A DNA stretch of 64,000 bases from Streptomyces sp. DSM 15324 (GTDB lineage Bacteria; Actinomycetota; Actinomycetes; Streptomycetales; Streptomycetaceae): positions 62,001-126,000 of the forward strand of contig NZ_KQ949023.1 in assembly GCF_001514285.1 (NCBI RefSeq), read 5' to 3'. The notes beneath the pieces are model-generated. The model did not search any database. It was not told where the DNA came from and worked only from the letters and a program-made list of their open reading frames with translations. The position numbers and the translations under genes were made by a program. This document shows, piece by piece, positions 50,140 through 59,293 of the stretch; within the stretch, counting starts at the first letter, position 1, and each line of letters opens with the position of its first letter.

Positions 50140-51414
50140 GTGGCAGAGGAACAGAAGCGCACTCGACAGCCCAACGGTCGTAGCTCGATCTACCTGGGCA
50201 AGGACGGCAAGTGGCACGGCCGCGTCACGGTCGGCATCCGAGACGACGGCACGCCGGACCGCCGCCACGTCGAACGCAAGACCCGCGCCGAAGTGACGGC
50301 CGCTGTACGCGAGTTGGAGAAGCAGCGCGATGCCAAGACCGTGCGGAAGCCGGGCAAGGCTTGGACGGTCAAGACGTGGCTGACGCACTGGATCGAGAAC
50401 GTTGCGCCCCTCGCGGTCAACGACAACACGATGGTGGGGTACAGCGTCGCCGTGCGGAAGCACCTGATCCCCGGCTTGGGAGCTCACCGTCTCGACAGGC
50501 TGAAGCCCGAGCACATTGAGGTGTTCTACGCGAACATGCAGGCCAAGGGCAGCAAGCCCGGCACCGCCCACCAGGTGCATCGCACCTTCCGTACCGCCCT
50601 CAACGAAGCCGTACGGCGAGGGCATCTCGGCAAGAACCCGGTTCAGTTGGCCAAGGCTCCGAAGACCGGTGAATACGAGGTGGAGCCCTACAACGTCCAA
50701 GAAGTACAGCGGTTGCTCAAGGTCGCTGATCGGCATCGCAACTCCGCGCGGTGGGCCGTCGCCCTCGCCCTCGGACTGCGCCAGGGTGAGGTGTTGGGGC
50801 TGAAGTGGGAGGACGTGGACCTTGAGGGTGGGTTCCTCGTTGTCCGCCGTAGTCGCCACCGGCCGCAGTACGCCCACGGGTGCGCGGAGTCCTGCGGACG
50901 CAAGGCGGCCGGGTACTGCCCGCAAAGGCGGCGAACCAACCCGGAGTTGTCCACCACCAAGTCCCGCGCCGGCCGTCGTGCGGTCGGTCTCCCCGAACAG
51001 CTTGTTGACCTACTCGGTGCGCACCTCAAGGCGCAGGAAGCGGAGCGGCGGGCGGCGGGGAAGCGATGGGAGGAGAACAGCTTGGTGTTCCCGGACGAGC
51101 ACGGCCGTAGCCCGTCCCACCGCCGAGACTGGGCAGAGTGGAAGTCTCTTCTGGCAGAGGCGAAGGTCCGGGACGGACGTCTTCACGACGCTCGCCACAC
51201 GGCCGCGACGGTCCTGCTCATCCTCGGCGTTCCCGAGCGTGCCGTCATGGGCCTCATGGGGTGGTCGACCACTGCCATGGCCGCTCGCTATCAGCACATG
51301 GTGGACGCCGTGCGGACGGACATTGCGAGGCAAGTGGACGGCCTGATTTGGAAGCCCGAGACGGACCGGCCGGACGATGACGGCGCGGCTGGAGTACTTA
51401 TGCCAGCCGATTGA
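50140..51414 (+). CDS. int: Tyrosine-family site-specific integrase
   Basis: 424 residues. An N-terminal arm-binding domain (SIYLGKDGKWHGRVTVGIRD), a SAM-like core-binding domain (about 75-170) and a catalytic domain with Arg214 (LGLRQGEVLGLKW), HDAR (His349, Arg352), GW and Tyr384 (ARYQHM). An insertion with four Cys (HGCAESCGRKAAGYC) near 245-260 may bind zinc. Recombines attP with the 3' end of tRNA-Cys, which lies about 0.9 kb away. Confidence 0.95.
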   Translation: MAEEQKRTRQPNGRSSIYLGKDGKWHGRVTVGIRDDGTPDRRHVERKTRAEVTAAVRELEKQRDAKTVRKPGKAWTVKTWLTHWIENVAPLAVNDNTMVGYSVAVRKHLIPGLGAHRLDRLKPEHIEVFYANMQAKGSKPGTAHQVHRTFRTALNEAVRRGHLGKNPVQLAKAPKTGEYEVEPYNVQEVQRLLKVADRHRNSARWAVALALGLRQGEVLGLKWEDVDLEGGFLVVRRSRHRPQYAHGCAESCGRKAAGYCPQRRRTNPELSTTKSRAGRRAVGLPEQLVDLLGAHLKAQEAERRAAGKRWEENSLVFPDEHGRSPSHRRDWAEWKSLLAEAKVRDGRLHDARHTAATVLLILGVPERAVMGLMGWSTTAMAARYQHMVDAVRTDIARQVDGLIWKPETDRPDDDGAAGVLMPAD

Positions 51415-51423
51415 CAGCAGGCG

Positions 51424-51777
51424 TCAATGGCCGCGCTCTTGCACCTGGTCATCCTCAGACTGCTGGGCGATCACTTGATCCAAGAGGTAGTCCCCGTCAA
51501 GAGGAACGCTCCTGCCGCTATACCTCCGGTGAGCGGCTTGACCTGAGACTCCCAGTGCTGCGCCGATATCTGCCCATGACACGCCCGAGTCTCTGCATCG
51601 GGCAATCTCCTTCAAGACGCGGAGTTCGGCAGCGGTTCGCAACTCACCTGCCAGCGACAGTCGCTCGGTGTGCGAGGTGGCGTTCCTCTCCTCACTGATC
51701 CTTCGTACGGCTACCTGCATGAGCCTATCCGGGAAGTCGTCCTGCGAGTCGAGGGCTCTCTCATGAGGGGGCACCAT
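51424..51777 (-). CDS. Small helix-turn-helix protein
   Basis: About 117 residues from ATG 51777 (ATG 51825 is 16 codons upstream). A long helical middle, LSLAGELRTAAELRVLKEIA, precedes SWADIGAALGVSGQAAHRRY, a helix-turn-helix resembling sigma region 4 or the HTH domains common in actinophages. Convergent with int, with ten bases between the stops. Possibly an element regulator. Confidence 0.65.
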   Translation of the reverse strand: MVPPHERALDSQDDFPDRLMQVAVRRISEERNATSHTERLSLAGELRTAAELRVLKEIARCRDSGVSWADIGAALGVSGQAAHRRYSGRSVPLDGDYLLDQVIAQQSEDDQVQERGH

Positions 51778-51977
51778 CAACACATGTTGACACGCGTGGA
51801 GTTCACACTCCGCCCGGTTCGGCATAGTCGCAGGTCAACGGCATTCGTCGCCGAAGTCGCGGCCGGCTAGTGTCAGTGGCGCGGCCTACAGAGTCTTCGT
51901 CGGATACGGCGACGGCCCCCTGGTCCTAAGCAGGAGGCCGCCATCACCGTCAGTAACGTCGACACGCGGAGGTCAAC

Positions 51978-52205
51978 ATTTCTAACAACGGGGAGTCTAA
52001 GCGGCGGGCTGGAAGCCGTCCGATCTCGAAGGCCATCTGCCGCATCAGCGCCCGTTGGCGCGCCCAGTTCGCGGAGCGCTCCGCACGACGCCACTTCGGT
52101 CGCCTTCTGCGCTCTGCTGGCGATGAGCTGGTCCGGGTGGCAGTCAAGGCGAGCCTGAGCGGTATCGGGACGCTCGCGCTCTACTGGTGGCACCACCACC
52201 GTTAG
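51978..52205 (+). CDS. Possible 75-residue protein with an ATT start
   Basis: The frame from ATT 51978 to TAG 52203-52205 encodes SNNGESKRRAGSRPISKAIC, a very basic amphipathic middle and a short hydrophobic end (SLSGIGTLALYWWHHHR). A good GGAGG (51968-51972) stands five bases before the ATT. No ATG, GTG or TTG occurs in frame between the upstream stop and this point. Either a rare start codon or a gene silenced by ATG-to-ATT change. Confidence 0.4.
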   Translation: MSNNGESKRRAGSRPISKAICRISARWRAQFAERSARRHFGRLLRSAGDELVRVAVKASLSGIGTLALYWWHHHR

Positions 52206-52273
52206 CAGGTGCTCGCGACGCGGTGACAGTCCGCCTGTGTCGCACAACTGAGACGCCAACTGAGACGGACGGC

Positions 52274-52311
52274 CGAAAGGGCGGCACCCCTTCGAGGGTG
52301 CCGCCCTTTCG
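52274..52311. terminator. Strong terminator at the right end of the element
   Basis: CGAAAGGGCGGCACCC and GGGTGCCGCCCTTTCG pair perfectly around CTTCGA and are followed by TTTT. It insulates the element from the tRNA. Confidence 0.92.
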
Positions 52312-52330
52312 TTTTGCCTGGTCACGCAGG

Positions 52331-52405
52331 TGGAGGCCGTGGCGGGAATCGAACCCACGTAACTCGCTTTGCAGGCGAGTCCCTAAGCCACTCGGGCACA
52401 CGGCC
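52331..52405 (-). tRNA. tRNA-Cys (GCA)
   Basis: On the minus strand GGCCGTG pairs with CACGGCC. The anticodon arm is CTCGC-CTGCAAA-GCGAG (anticodon GCA), the T-arm GTGGG-TTCGATT-CCCGC. Discriminator T and an encoded CCA are present. The 3' half doubles as the attachment site of the AICE. Confidence 0.95.
52340..52375. repeat. attR within tRNA-Cys
   Basis: 36 bp matching 34832-34867 with two mismatches, from the acceptor/T-arm to the anticodon loop. The integrase gene is the nearest recombinase, as usual for the intact-tRNA side. Confidence 0.88.
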
Positions 52406-52584
52406 GGGTCGGGGGCGGGGGGTTGGAGACCCGTTCCCTCTCGGTGAGATGACCGTACGGGCGGGACGGAGGGCGGCTCAAGGGCTCCGGGCGCGCTGCA
52501 ACGAGGCTGCCATGCTGCGTTCATGAAGCGCGGGAGGCGTACGACCAAAGGGGGAGACCGAGGTCCGTCCTCTGACAGGGGTCA

Positions 52585-54096
52585 ATGTCGGTGGTGGACC
52601 TTACGCTTGCGGGCATGACAGCCCTGGAACCCCGCGACGCCGAGGTCGCGGACGACGCGTGTGCGCGTGCCGAAGCCCCCGATGGGGAGCGGGTGCTCGG
52701 ACGGGACCATCGGGCGCTCACCGTCGGGATCGTCTCCGTGGTGCTGCTCATCGCCTTCGAGGCGACGGCGGTGGGGACCGCCATGCCCGTCGCGGCCCGG
52801 GAGCTCGACGGGGTGCCGTTGTACGCCTTCGCGTTCTCCGGGTACTTCACCACCAGTCTGTTCGGGATGGTCCTCGCCGGGCAGTGGTCGGACCGGCGGG
52901 GCCCGCTGGGTGCGCTGGGGAGCGGGATCACCGCCTTCGGCGCCGGACTGGTGGTGGCGGGGACCGCGTCGGGCATGTGGGCGTTCATCCTCGGCCGGGC
53001 CGTGCAGGGCCTCGGCGGCGGGCTGGTCATCGTCGCCCTGTACGTGGTCGTCGGGCGGGCGTATCCGGAGCGGCTGCGGCCGGCCATCATGGCCGCCTTC
53101 GCCGCCTGCTGGGTCGTACCGTCCATCGTCGGTCCGCTCGCGGCGGGAGCCGTGACCGAGCAGCTCGGGTGGCGGTGGGTGTTCCTCGGGATACCCGTGC
53201 TCGTCCTGCCCCCGCTGGCGCTCGCGCTGCCGCAGATACGGCGGCGGGCCGGCGGAGCCGTGGGCGAGGGACCCGCGCCCGCCTTCGACCGGCGGCGGAT
53301 CCGGCTCGCCCTGATGATCTCCGTGGGCGCCGGACTGCTCCAGTACGGCGCCCAGGAACTGCGGCCCCTCTCCCTCCTCCCCGTCGCGGCCGGGCTCGCG
53401 CTGCTCGTGCCCGCCGCGCTCGGGCTGCTGCCGCGCGGGACCTGGCGGGCGGCCCGCGGCCTGCCGTCCGTGGTGCTGCTGCGCGGGCTCGCCGCCGGCG
53501 CCTTCATCTCCGCCGAGGCCTTCGTCCCGCTCATGCTTGTCACCGAGCGCGGACTGAGCCCGACCCTCGCCGGGTTCTCGCTCGCCGCGGCCGGCGGGAC
53601 GTGGGCGCTGGGCTCGTGGGTGCAGACCCGGGCCTGGGCCGAGCCGTACCGGGAGCGGCTGATGACGGCCGGGATGCTGCTGGTCGCCGCGACCATCGCC
53701 ACCGTGCCCAGTGTGCTCGTGCACTCCGTGCCCGCCTGGACCGTGGCGGTCGCCTGGGGGATCGGGTGCTTCGGGATGGGGCTCGTGATCGCCTCCACCA
53801 GTGTGCTGCTGCTGAAGCTGTCGGCTCCAGAGGAGGCCGGTGCCAACTCCGCCGCGCTGCAGATCTCGGACGGCCTGTCCAACGTGCTGCTGCTCGCGGC
53901 CGGCGGCGCGGCCTTCGCGGCGCTCGGCGGCGGCAGCGTGGCGCACACGGCCGCCGCGGCCGGGGGTTCCGCGGCCGGGTCCTCGCATCCGGCCGCCTTC
54001 GCCGCCGTCTTCCTGCCGATGGCCGCGGTGGCGTTGCTCGGCGGATGGGTCACCACCCGCCTGCACGAACGGCACCCCACGGCGTCGCGGGCCTGA
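52585..54096 (+). CDS. MFS exporter (DHA-type)
   Basis: 503 residues, 12-14 transmembrane helices. VGTAMPVAARELDGVPLYAF, GQWSDRRGPLGALGSG (the MFS A motif) and GRAVQGLGGGLVIVALYVVV mark a drug-proton antiporter-like transporter. ATG 52585 (MSVVDLT) or ATG 52615 (MTALEP) may be the start. Monocistronic; substrate unknown. Confidence 0.9.
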   Translation: MSVVDLTLAGMTALEPRDAEVADDACARAEAPDGERVLGRDHRALTVGIVSVVLLIAFEATAVGTAMPVAARELDGVPLYAFAFSGYFTTSLFGMVLAGQWSDRRGPLGALGSGITAFGAGLVVAGTASGMWAFILGRAVQGLGGGLVIVALYVVVGRAYPERLRPAIMAAFAACWVVPSIVGPLAAGAVTEQLGWRWVFLGIPVLVLPPLALALPQIRRRAGGAVGEGPAPAFDRRRIRLALMISVGAGLLQYGAQELRPLSLLPVAAGLALLVPAALGLLPRGTWRAARGLPSVVLLRGLAAGAFISAEAFVPLMLVTERGLSPTLAGFSLAAAGGTWALGSWVQTRAWAEPYRERLMTAGMLLVAATIATVPSVLVHSVPAWTVAVAWGIGCFGMGLVIASTSVLLLKLSAPEEAGANSAALQISDGLSNVLLLAAGGAAFAALGGGSVAHTAAAAGGSAAGSSHPAAFAAVFLPMAAVALLGGWVTTRLHERHPTASRA

Positions 54097-54288
54097 GCGC
54101 AGGGCGCGAGCGGGGGCACGGCCGGCCCGTGGCCGGTGCCCCGGGCCCGGAGTCCCTGGTCACTTGTCCGTCAGACAGGGGCGGTCGGCCGGCCCGCGCC
54201 GAAGACCGCCGCGAGCGCCCCGGCCTCCAGCGGGTCGCCTGCCACGGTGCCGGTCGGGGAGCGGCCCGGCGGGCCGGCGCCTCCAGCT

Positions 54289-54565
54289 GGGGCCCGCAGC
54301 TTCTGACCACCTGCCGCGCGCCGCTTGCCGCCCGGGGCTCGGAGGCCTCGGTCAGTTGTCCTCTCGGGGCCCGCAGGTTCTGACCACCCGCCACCCGCCA
54401 CCTGCCGCCCGGAGCCCCTGGCCGGTCGTCCCCTGGGGCCCGCATCCCCTGACCACCCGCCGCCCGAATCCTCGCCCCCCGGACTGCTCGCCCCCCGGAC
54501 TGCTCGCCCCCCGACCTCTCGCCCCCCGAATCCCCGCCCCTGGACTCCCCCCTGGACTCCCCGCG
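54289..54565. repeat. G+C-rich imperfect tandem repeats in a 532-bp intergenic region
   Basis: GGGGCCCGCA followed by CTGACCACC recurs at 54289, 54366 and 54435 (spacing 77 and 69). It is followed by tandem units GGACTGCTCGCCCCCC at 54481 and 54497 with degenerate copies, then TGGACTCCCC twice. No gene is supported in 54097-54628. Confidence 0.8.
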
Positions 54566-54628
54566 CCCCAACTCCCCGCCCCCCCAAATCCCCTCGCCCT
54601 CCGCCCCGCCCCTGCCTACCCTCACCCC

Positions 54629-54907
54629 ATGCAGCCCCTCACCCCAGCCCCAGCCCCAGCGCCCACCTCCGCCTCCACCCCCACCCCCGTCCCCGCCCCG
54701 GCGCGCACCACCGTGCTCGAGGTCCCCCTCGGGCCCGGGCTCCATCGTGCTCTCCTGGATCTCGCGGATGCGACCGGGTGCCCGCCGGAGGACATCGTGC
54801 TGGACGCCGTACGCGCGCGGCTGGGTGCGGAGGAGGACAGGGTGCGGGAGGTCGCCGAAGGGCTCGCCGGGGCCCACGCCGAGTTGTTGCGGAGGCTCGG
54901 GGAATGA
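54629..54907 (+). CDS. Antitoxin-like partner of the Doc protein
   Basis: 92 residues. Pro/Ala/Thr-rich first 27 residues, then TTVLEVPLGPGLHRALLDLA, GCPPEDIVLDAVRARLGAEE and DRVREVAEGLAGAHAELLRR, a ribbon-helix-helix-like fold with a C-terminal helix that would cover the toxin. ATGA overlap with the toxin gene is typical of type II pairs. Confidence 0.75.
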   Translation: MQPLTPAPAPAPTSASTPTPVPAPARTTVLEVPLGPGLHRALLDLADATGCPPEDIVLDAVRARLGAEEDRVREVAEGLAGAHAELLRRLGE

Positions 54908-55302
54908 CCGCAGGGCCCACCACCCCGGCCACGCGGCACCTCACCGTGGCCGAGGTCACCGACATCGCCCGGATCGCGTTCGGCGGACGGGTCCCCGAGG
55001 CCCGCGCGCCGGGGCTGCTCGCCTCCGCCGTGCACCGCCCGCGGGCCCGGATGTTCGGCACGCCCGCCTACGAGGACCTCCACGAGAAGGCGGCCGCGCT
55101 GCTGCACGCCCTCGCCACGAACCACCCCCTCGTGGACGGCAACAAACGCGCCGCCTGGCTCGCCGCCGCGACCTTTCTCGCCCTGCACGGTGTGGACCTC
55201 GTCGGCTGCGACCAGGAGGCGGCGTACGACCTGGTCATCGATGTCGCCTCCGGCGCGGAGGCCGAGATCGGGGTGATCGCGGAGCGGCTGCGGGCACTGT
55301 GA
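54904..55302 (+). CDS. Fic/Doc-family toxin (death-on-curing)
   Basis: 132 residues. Fic core motif HPLVDGNKRAAWLA (74-87) matches HxFx(D/N)GNKR with Leu for Phe. LTVAEVTDIARIAFGG and YEDLHEKAAALLHALATN precede it. Doc proteins phosphorylate EF-Tu and halt translation. It is encoded with the upstream antitoxin. Confidence 0.9.
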   Translation: MTAGPTTPATRHLTVAEVTDIARIAFGGRVPEARAPGLLASAVHRPRARMFGTPAYEDLHEKAAALLHALATNHPLVDGNKRAAWLAAATFLALHGVDLVGCDQEAAYDLVIDVASGAEAEIGVIAERLRAL

Positions 55303-55406
55303 CGTGAGTCCCACCGCGTGCCGCCCCGGCCCGGTTCGAGGGCTGTCGGTCCCGGGCCGCCGGTAGGGTGGCCCGGTTGTCGTACGCCGACCCCGAACCG
55401 GAGACC

Positions 55407-57209
55407 GTGAGTACTACCGCCGCCACCTCCGCCTCGCACTCCCACCACCTCTCTCCCGCCTTCCCGGGCCGCGCCCCCTGGGGTACCGCCAGCAAACTGC
55501 GGGCCTGGCAGCAGGGGGCGATGGAGAAGTACATCCAGGAGCAGCCGCGCGACTTCCTCGCCGTCGCCACCCCCGGCGCCGGCAAGACGACCTTCGCGCT
55601 GACCCTCGCCTCCTGGTTGCTGCACCACCATGTCGTGCAGCAGGTGACCGTGGTCGCGCCGACCGAGCATCTGAAGAAGCAGTGGGCGGAGGCGGCCGCG
55701 CGGATAGGGATCCGGCTCGACCCCGAGTACAGCGCCGGTCCGCTCAGCAAGGACTACCACGGTGTCGCGGTGACGTACGCGGGCGTCGGCGTACGGCCGA
55801 TGCTGCACCGCAACCGCAGCGAGCAGCGCAAGACCCTCGTCATCCTCGACGAGATCCATCACGCCGGTGACTCCAAGTCCTGGGGCGAGGCGTGCCTGGA
55901 GGCGTTCGAGCCGGCCACCCGACGTCTGGCGCTCACCGGTACGCCGTTCCGGTCCGACACCAACCCCATCCCCTTCGTGACGTACGAGGAGGGCGCGGAC
56001 GGGATCAGGCGGTCCTCCGCCGACTACACCTACGGCTACGGCTCCGCGCTCGCCGACCACGTCGTGCGGCCGGTCATCTTCCTCTCCTACAGCGGCAACA
56101 TGCGCTGGCGGACCAAGGCCGGTGACGAGATCGCGGCGCGGCTCGGCGAGCCGATGACGAAGGACGCGATCAGCCAGGCGTGGCGCACGGCCCTGGACCC
56201 GCGCGGTGAGTGGATGCCGAGCGTGCTGCGCGCCGCCGACCAGCGGCTCACCGAGGTCAGGAAGTCCATCCCGGACGCGGGCGCCCTCGTCATCGCCTCC
56301 GACCAGGACTCGGCGCGGGCGTACGCCAAGCTGATCCGGGAGATCACCGGCAGCAAGGCGACCCTGGTGCTCTCCGACGACGCCGGCGCCTCCAGCCGGA
56401 TCGACGACTTCAGCGGCAGCACCGACCGGTGGATGGTCGCGGTGCGGATGGTGTCCGAGGGCGTCGACGTGCCCCGGCTCGCGGTCGGGGTGTACGCCAC
56501 CACCATCTCCACCCCGCTCTTCTTCGCCCAGGCCGTGGGGCGTTTCGTGCGGTCGCGGCGGCGCGGCGAGACGGCGTCCGTGTTCCTGCCGACCGTGCCC
56601 GACCTGCTGGGTTTCGCCAACGAGATGGAGCGCGAGCGCGACCACGCCCTCGACAAGCCCAAGAAGGAGGGTGAGGAGGACCCGTACGCCGAGGAGGAGA
56701 AGCTCCTCCAGGAGGCGGAGAAGCAGCAGGACGAGGACACCGGCGAGCAGGAGCAGTTCGCCTTCGAGGCGCTGGAGTCCGAGGCCGTCTTCGACCGGGT
56801 CATGTACAACGGCGCCGAGTTCGGCATGCAGGCCCACCCGGGGAGCGAGGAGGAGCAGGACTACCTCGGCATTCCGGGTCTCCTGGAGCCCGAGCAGGTG
56901 CAGTTGCTGCTGCAGAAGCGGCAGGCGAAGCAGATCGCGCACAGCAGGAAGAAGCCGGACACCGAGGCCGATCTGCTGGAGCTGCCGGCCGAACGGCGGC
57001 CGGTCGTCTCGCACAAGGAGCTGATGGAGCTGCGGCGGCAGCTCAACACGATGGTCGGCGCGTACGTCCACCAGAGCGGCAAGCCGCACGGGGTCGTCCA
57101 CACCGAGCTGCGGCGGGTGTGCGGGGGGCCGGCGAGCGCGGAGGCGACGGCGGGACAGTTGCGACAGCGCATCGCCAAGGTCCAGGAGTGGGCCACCCGC
57201 ATGAAATGA
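55407..57209 (+). CDS. DEAD/DEAH (DEIH-box) superfamily 2 helicase
   Basis: About 600 residues. Q-like KLRAWQQGAMEKY, Walker A ATPGAGKTTFALTLA, TVVAPTEHLKKQWAEA (Ia), ILDEIHHAGDSKSWG (DEIH), ALTGTPFRSD (III), then the second RecA domain with VRMVSEGVDVPRLAVGVYAT and FFAQAVGRFVRSRRRGE (VI). A long acidic, Glu-rich coil lies near 405-450. GTG 55407 is preceded by CCGGAGA; the frame is open further upstream. XPB/RapA-like DNA repair helicase of unknown exact role. Confidence 0.9.
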   Translation: MSTTAATSASHSHHLSPAFPGRAPWGTASKLRAWQQGAMEKYIQEQPRDFLAVATPGAGKTTFALTLASWLLHHHVVQQVTVVAPTEHLKKQWAEAAARIGIRLDPEYSAGPLSKDYHGVAVTYAGVGVRPMLHRNRSEQRKTLVILDEIHHAGDSKSWGEACLEAFEPATRRLALTGTPFRSDTNPIPFVTYEEGADGIRRSSADYTYGYGSALADHVVRPVIFLSYSGNMRWRTKAGDEIAARLGEPMTKDAISQAWRTALDPRGEWMPSVLRAADQRLTEVRKSIPDAGALVIASDQDSARAYAKLIREITGSKATLVLSDDAGASSRIDDFSGSTDRWMVAVRMVSEGVDVPRLAVGVYATTISTPLFFAQAVGRFVRSRRRGETASVFLPTVPDLLGFANEMERERDHALDKPKKEGEEDPYAEEEKLLQEAEKQQDEDTGEQEQFAFEALESEAVFDRVMYNGAEFGMQAHPGSEEEQDYLGIPGLLEPEQVQLLLQKRQAKQIAHSRKKPDTEADLLELPAERRPVVSHKELMELRRQLNTMVGAYVHQSGKPHGVVHTELRRVCGGPASAEATAGQLRQRIAKVQEWATRMK

Positions 57210-57569
57210 GGCCCGGTGGCCCTTCTGTGGCCTTTCTTCGGGCTTTCTGTGACCTTTCTGTGCTTTTCCTTTCGACTTTTCACGGTCCGACATATCACGG
57301 CAAAAGGGCGGCAAATGTCAGTAGTCCGTACCGGCCATTGACCGGATTCTGGACGTTCTCTTCCGCTCAGCGAACCTGCTTCGCTACTGTCCCGCTACGC
57401 ACACGCCCCGTGGCAGCGCCGCCGCGGAGCGCAGCCGTGAAGCGACCGGGCCCGGACCTGCCGGGCCCCTCTGCCGATCGGCGGCCTCTCAAGCGCGTCG
57501 CCGACGGGACTCGGTGACGCATCCGCCGCGACGGGGACCGCCGACCTCACCACTGAAGGAGTGGGCGTC
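57210..57569. promoter_or_regulatory. Intergenic region before the IclR gene
   Basis: 360 bp without a gene. The first 70 bp contain a pyrimidine-rich stretch with repeated CTTTCTGTG. TTGACC at 57339 could be a -35, but no good -10 lies 17 bp on. No clear palindrome. Confidence 0.4.
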
Positions 57570-58211
57570 GTGACCGCGGAGACTTCCCAGACGCTCGACC
57601 GGGGACTGAAGGTCCTCAAGCTGCTGGCCGACACCGACCACGGGCTGACCGTCACCGAGCTGTCCCAGAAACTGGGCGTGAACCGGACGGTCGTCTACCG
57701 GCTGCTCGCCACGCTGGAGCAGCACGCCCTCGTACGGCGTGATCTGGGCGGGCGGGCCCGGGTGGGCCTCGGGGTGCTGAGGCTGGGCCGTCAGGTGCAT
57801 CCGCTGGTCCGGGAGGCGGCGCTGCCCGCGCTGCGGTCGCTGGCCGAGGACATCGGCGCGACCGCCCACCTGACGCTGGTGGACGGGGCGGACGCGCTGG
57901 CCGTGGCCGTCGTCGAGCCGTCGTGGACGGACTATCACGTGGCGTACCGGGCCGGGTTCCGGCATCCGCTGGACCGCGGGGCCGCGGGGCGGGCGATTCT
58001 CGCGGCGCGGCAGAGGCCGGCGGGGGAGCCGGGGTACACGCTGACGCACGGGGAGCTGGAGGCGGGAGCGAGCGGGGCCGCGGCGCCGCTGCTCGGGGTG
58101 ACCGGGGTCGAGGGCAGCGTGGGTGTGGTGATGCTGACGGACGCGGTGCCGGAGCGGGTGGGCCCGCGGGTGGTGGACGCGGCCCGGGAGGTGGCGGAGG
58201 CGCTGCGCTGA
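57570..58211 (+). CDS. IclR-family transcriptional regulator
   Basis: 213 residues. A winged helix-turn-helix (TLDRGLKVLKLLADTDHGLT, VTELSQKLGVNRTVVYRLLA) is followed by an IclR effector domain (about 75-210), shorter than usual. GTG 57570 fits AAGGAG eight bases upstream better than GTG 57561. Target unknown. Confidence 0.92.
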   Translation: MTAETSQTLDRGLKVLKLLADTDHGLTVTELSQKLGVNRTVVYRLLATLEQHALVRRDLGGRARVGLGVLRLGRQVHPLVREAALPALRSLAEDIGATAHLTLVDGADALAVAVVEPSWTDYHVAYRAGFRHPLDRGAAGRAILAARQRPAGEPGYTLTHGELEAGASGAAAPLLGVTGVEGSVGVVMLTDAVPERVGPRVVDAAREVAEALR

Positions 58212-58314
58212 GGGATCACCGCGGGATCGCCGTACGATCGCCTCCCCATGTCTCCGGATCGGCCCGGATGACCTGCGGAGCCGGGTGCACACCCGCGCCG
58301 GTTACATTGACCTC

Positions 58315-59106
58315 GTGCTCTCTCGTCTCACGCGTCTCCAGGCCGTCGCCCTCTGCGCTCTGCCCCTCGTGGTGCTGCTCGCGACGGCGCTGTTCGCGCC
58401 GCTGCCGTTCTCGGTGGCGCAGCCCGGGATGACGGCCAATGTGCTGGGCGAGAACCAGGGCACCGAGGTGATCACGATCTCCGGGGCGCCCACCCGGGAC
58501 ACCTCCGGCCAACTGCGCATGACCACGATCGAGGCGACCGGCCCCGACGCCGACGTCCGGCTCGGCGATGTGATCGACGGCTGGTTCCGCACCGACCAGG
58601 CGATCATGCCGCGCGACTCGGTCTACCCGAGCGGCCAGTCCACCAAGGAGATCGAGCAGCACAACACCCAGCAGATGCAGGAGTCCCAGGACGCGGCCAC
58701 GCAGGCCGCCCTGCGCTACCTCCACCGCACGGACGACGGCATCAAGGTCACGCTGAAACTGTCCGACGTCGGCGGCCCGAGCGCGGGCCTGCTGTTCTCG
58801 CTGGGCATCGTCGACAAGCTCGACGGCAACGGCACCGGCGGCGATCTCACCGGGGGCCGCACCATCGCCGGTACCGGCACCATCGACCCGGCCGGTACGG
58901 TCGGCGCGGTCGGAGGCGTCTCCCTGAAGACCCAGGCCGCACGCCGGGACGGGGCGACCGTCTTCCTCGTGCCGAAGGACGAGTGCAGCGACGCCAAGTC
59001 CGAGCTGCCCAAGGGGCTCCGGCTGATCCCGGTGACCACCCTCAAGGGCGCGGTGAACGCGCTCACCGCCCTGGAGAGTGGCAAGGGCACCGTGCCTAGC
59101 TGCTAG
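58315..59106 (+). CDS. Lon-like (S16) membrane-anchored serine protease
   Basis: 263 residues. One N-terminal membrane helix (AVALCALPLVVLLATALFAP), a short extracytoplasmic region, and a C-terminal S16 proteolytic domain: SDVGGPSAGLLFSLGIVDKL with the catalytic Ser, and IDPAGTVGAVGGVSLKTQAA with the catalytic Lys. There is no ATPase domain, and the PDZ domain typical of relatives is not obvious. Overlaps the convergent small gene by 11 bp. Confidence 0.88.
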   Translation: MLSRLTRLQAVALCALPLVVLLATALFAPLPFSVAQPGMTANVLGENQGTEVITISGAPTRDTSGQLRMTTIEATGPDADVRLGDVIDGWFRTDQAIMPRDSVYPSGQSTKEIEQHNTQQMQESQDAATQAALRYLHRTDDGIKVTLKLSDVGGPSAGLLFSLGIVDKLDGNGTGGDLTGGRTIAGTGTIDPAGTVGAVGGVSLKTQAARRDGATVFLVPKDECSDAKSELPKGLRLIPVTTLKGAVNALTALESGKGTVPSC

Positions 59107-59293
59107 GCGCCGGCGCGGCCGGCCCCGGTGTGGCCAGCCGCAGCCCCACTTCCACGAGGGTCCAGCCGAGCCGGGTGCGCAGGGCGCGGGGGCGCCCCGC
59201 GGCAGAGGTGGCCAGACGGTGGGCGGCGGCTAAGGCGTGCAGTTCGGCGGCGCGGGTGTGGTGGAGGGCGAGGTGGGTCTCGGGGGCGATCAT
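59096..59293 (-). CDS. 65-residue protein coupled to the ArsR gene
   Basis: MIAPETHLALHHTRAAELHA, Arg/Ala-rich middle, GWTLVEVGLRLATPGP end. Its ATG overlaps the TGA of the ArsR gene (ATGA). Small amphipathic helical proteins in this position are common in Streptomyces; function unknown. Confidence 0.7.
   Translation of the reverse strand: MIAPETHLALHHTRAAELHALAAAHRLATSAAGRPRALRTRLGWTLVEVGLRLATPGPAAPAPSS

Larger units (their letters stand above)
34832..52375. mobile_element. Actinomycete integrative and conjugative element (AICE) in tRNA-Cys
   Basis: About 17.5 kb bounded by a 36-bp tRNA-derived repeat at both ends. It has the complete AICE set: tyrosine integrase and excisionase at the tRNA end, replication genes (prim-pol, DUF3987) with an ori-like region, a single TraB/FtsK translocase with clt-like repeats, small spread-type membrane proteins, and a KorSA/Pif-like regulatory block. 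The low-G+C cargo gene at the distal (left) end supports lateral acquisition. No RepSA-type initiator is present. Confidence 0.92.
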
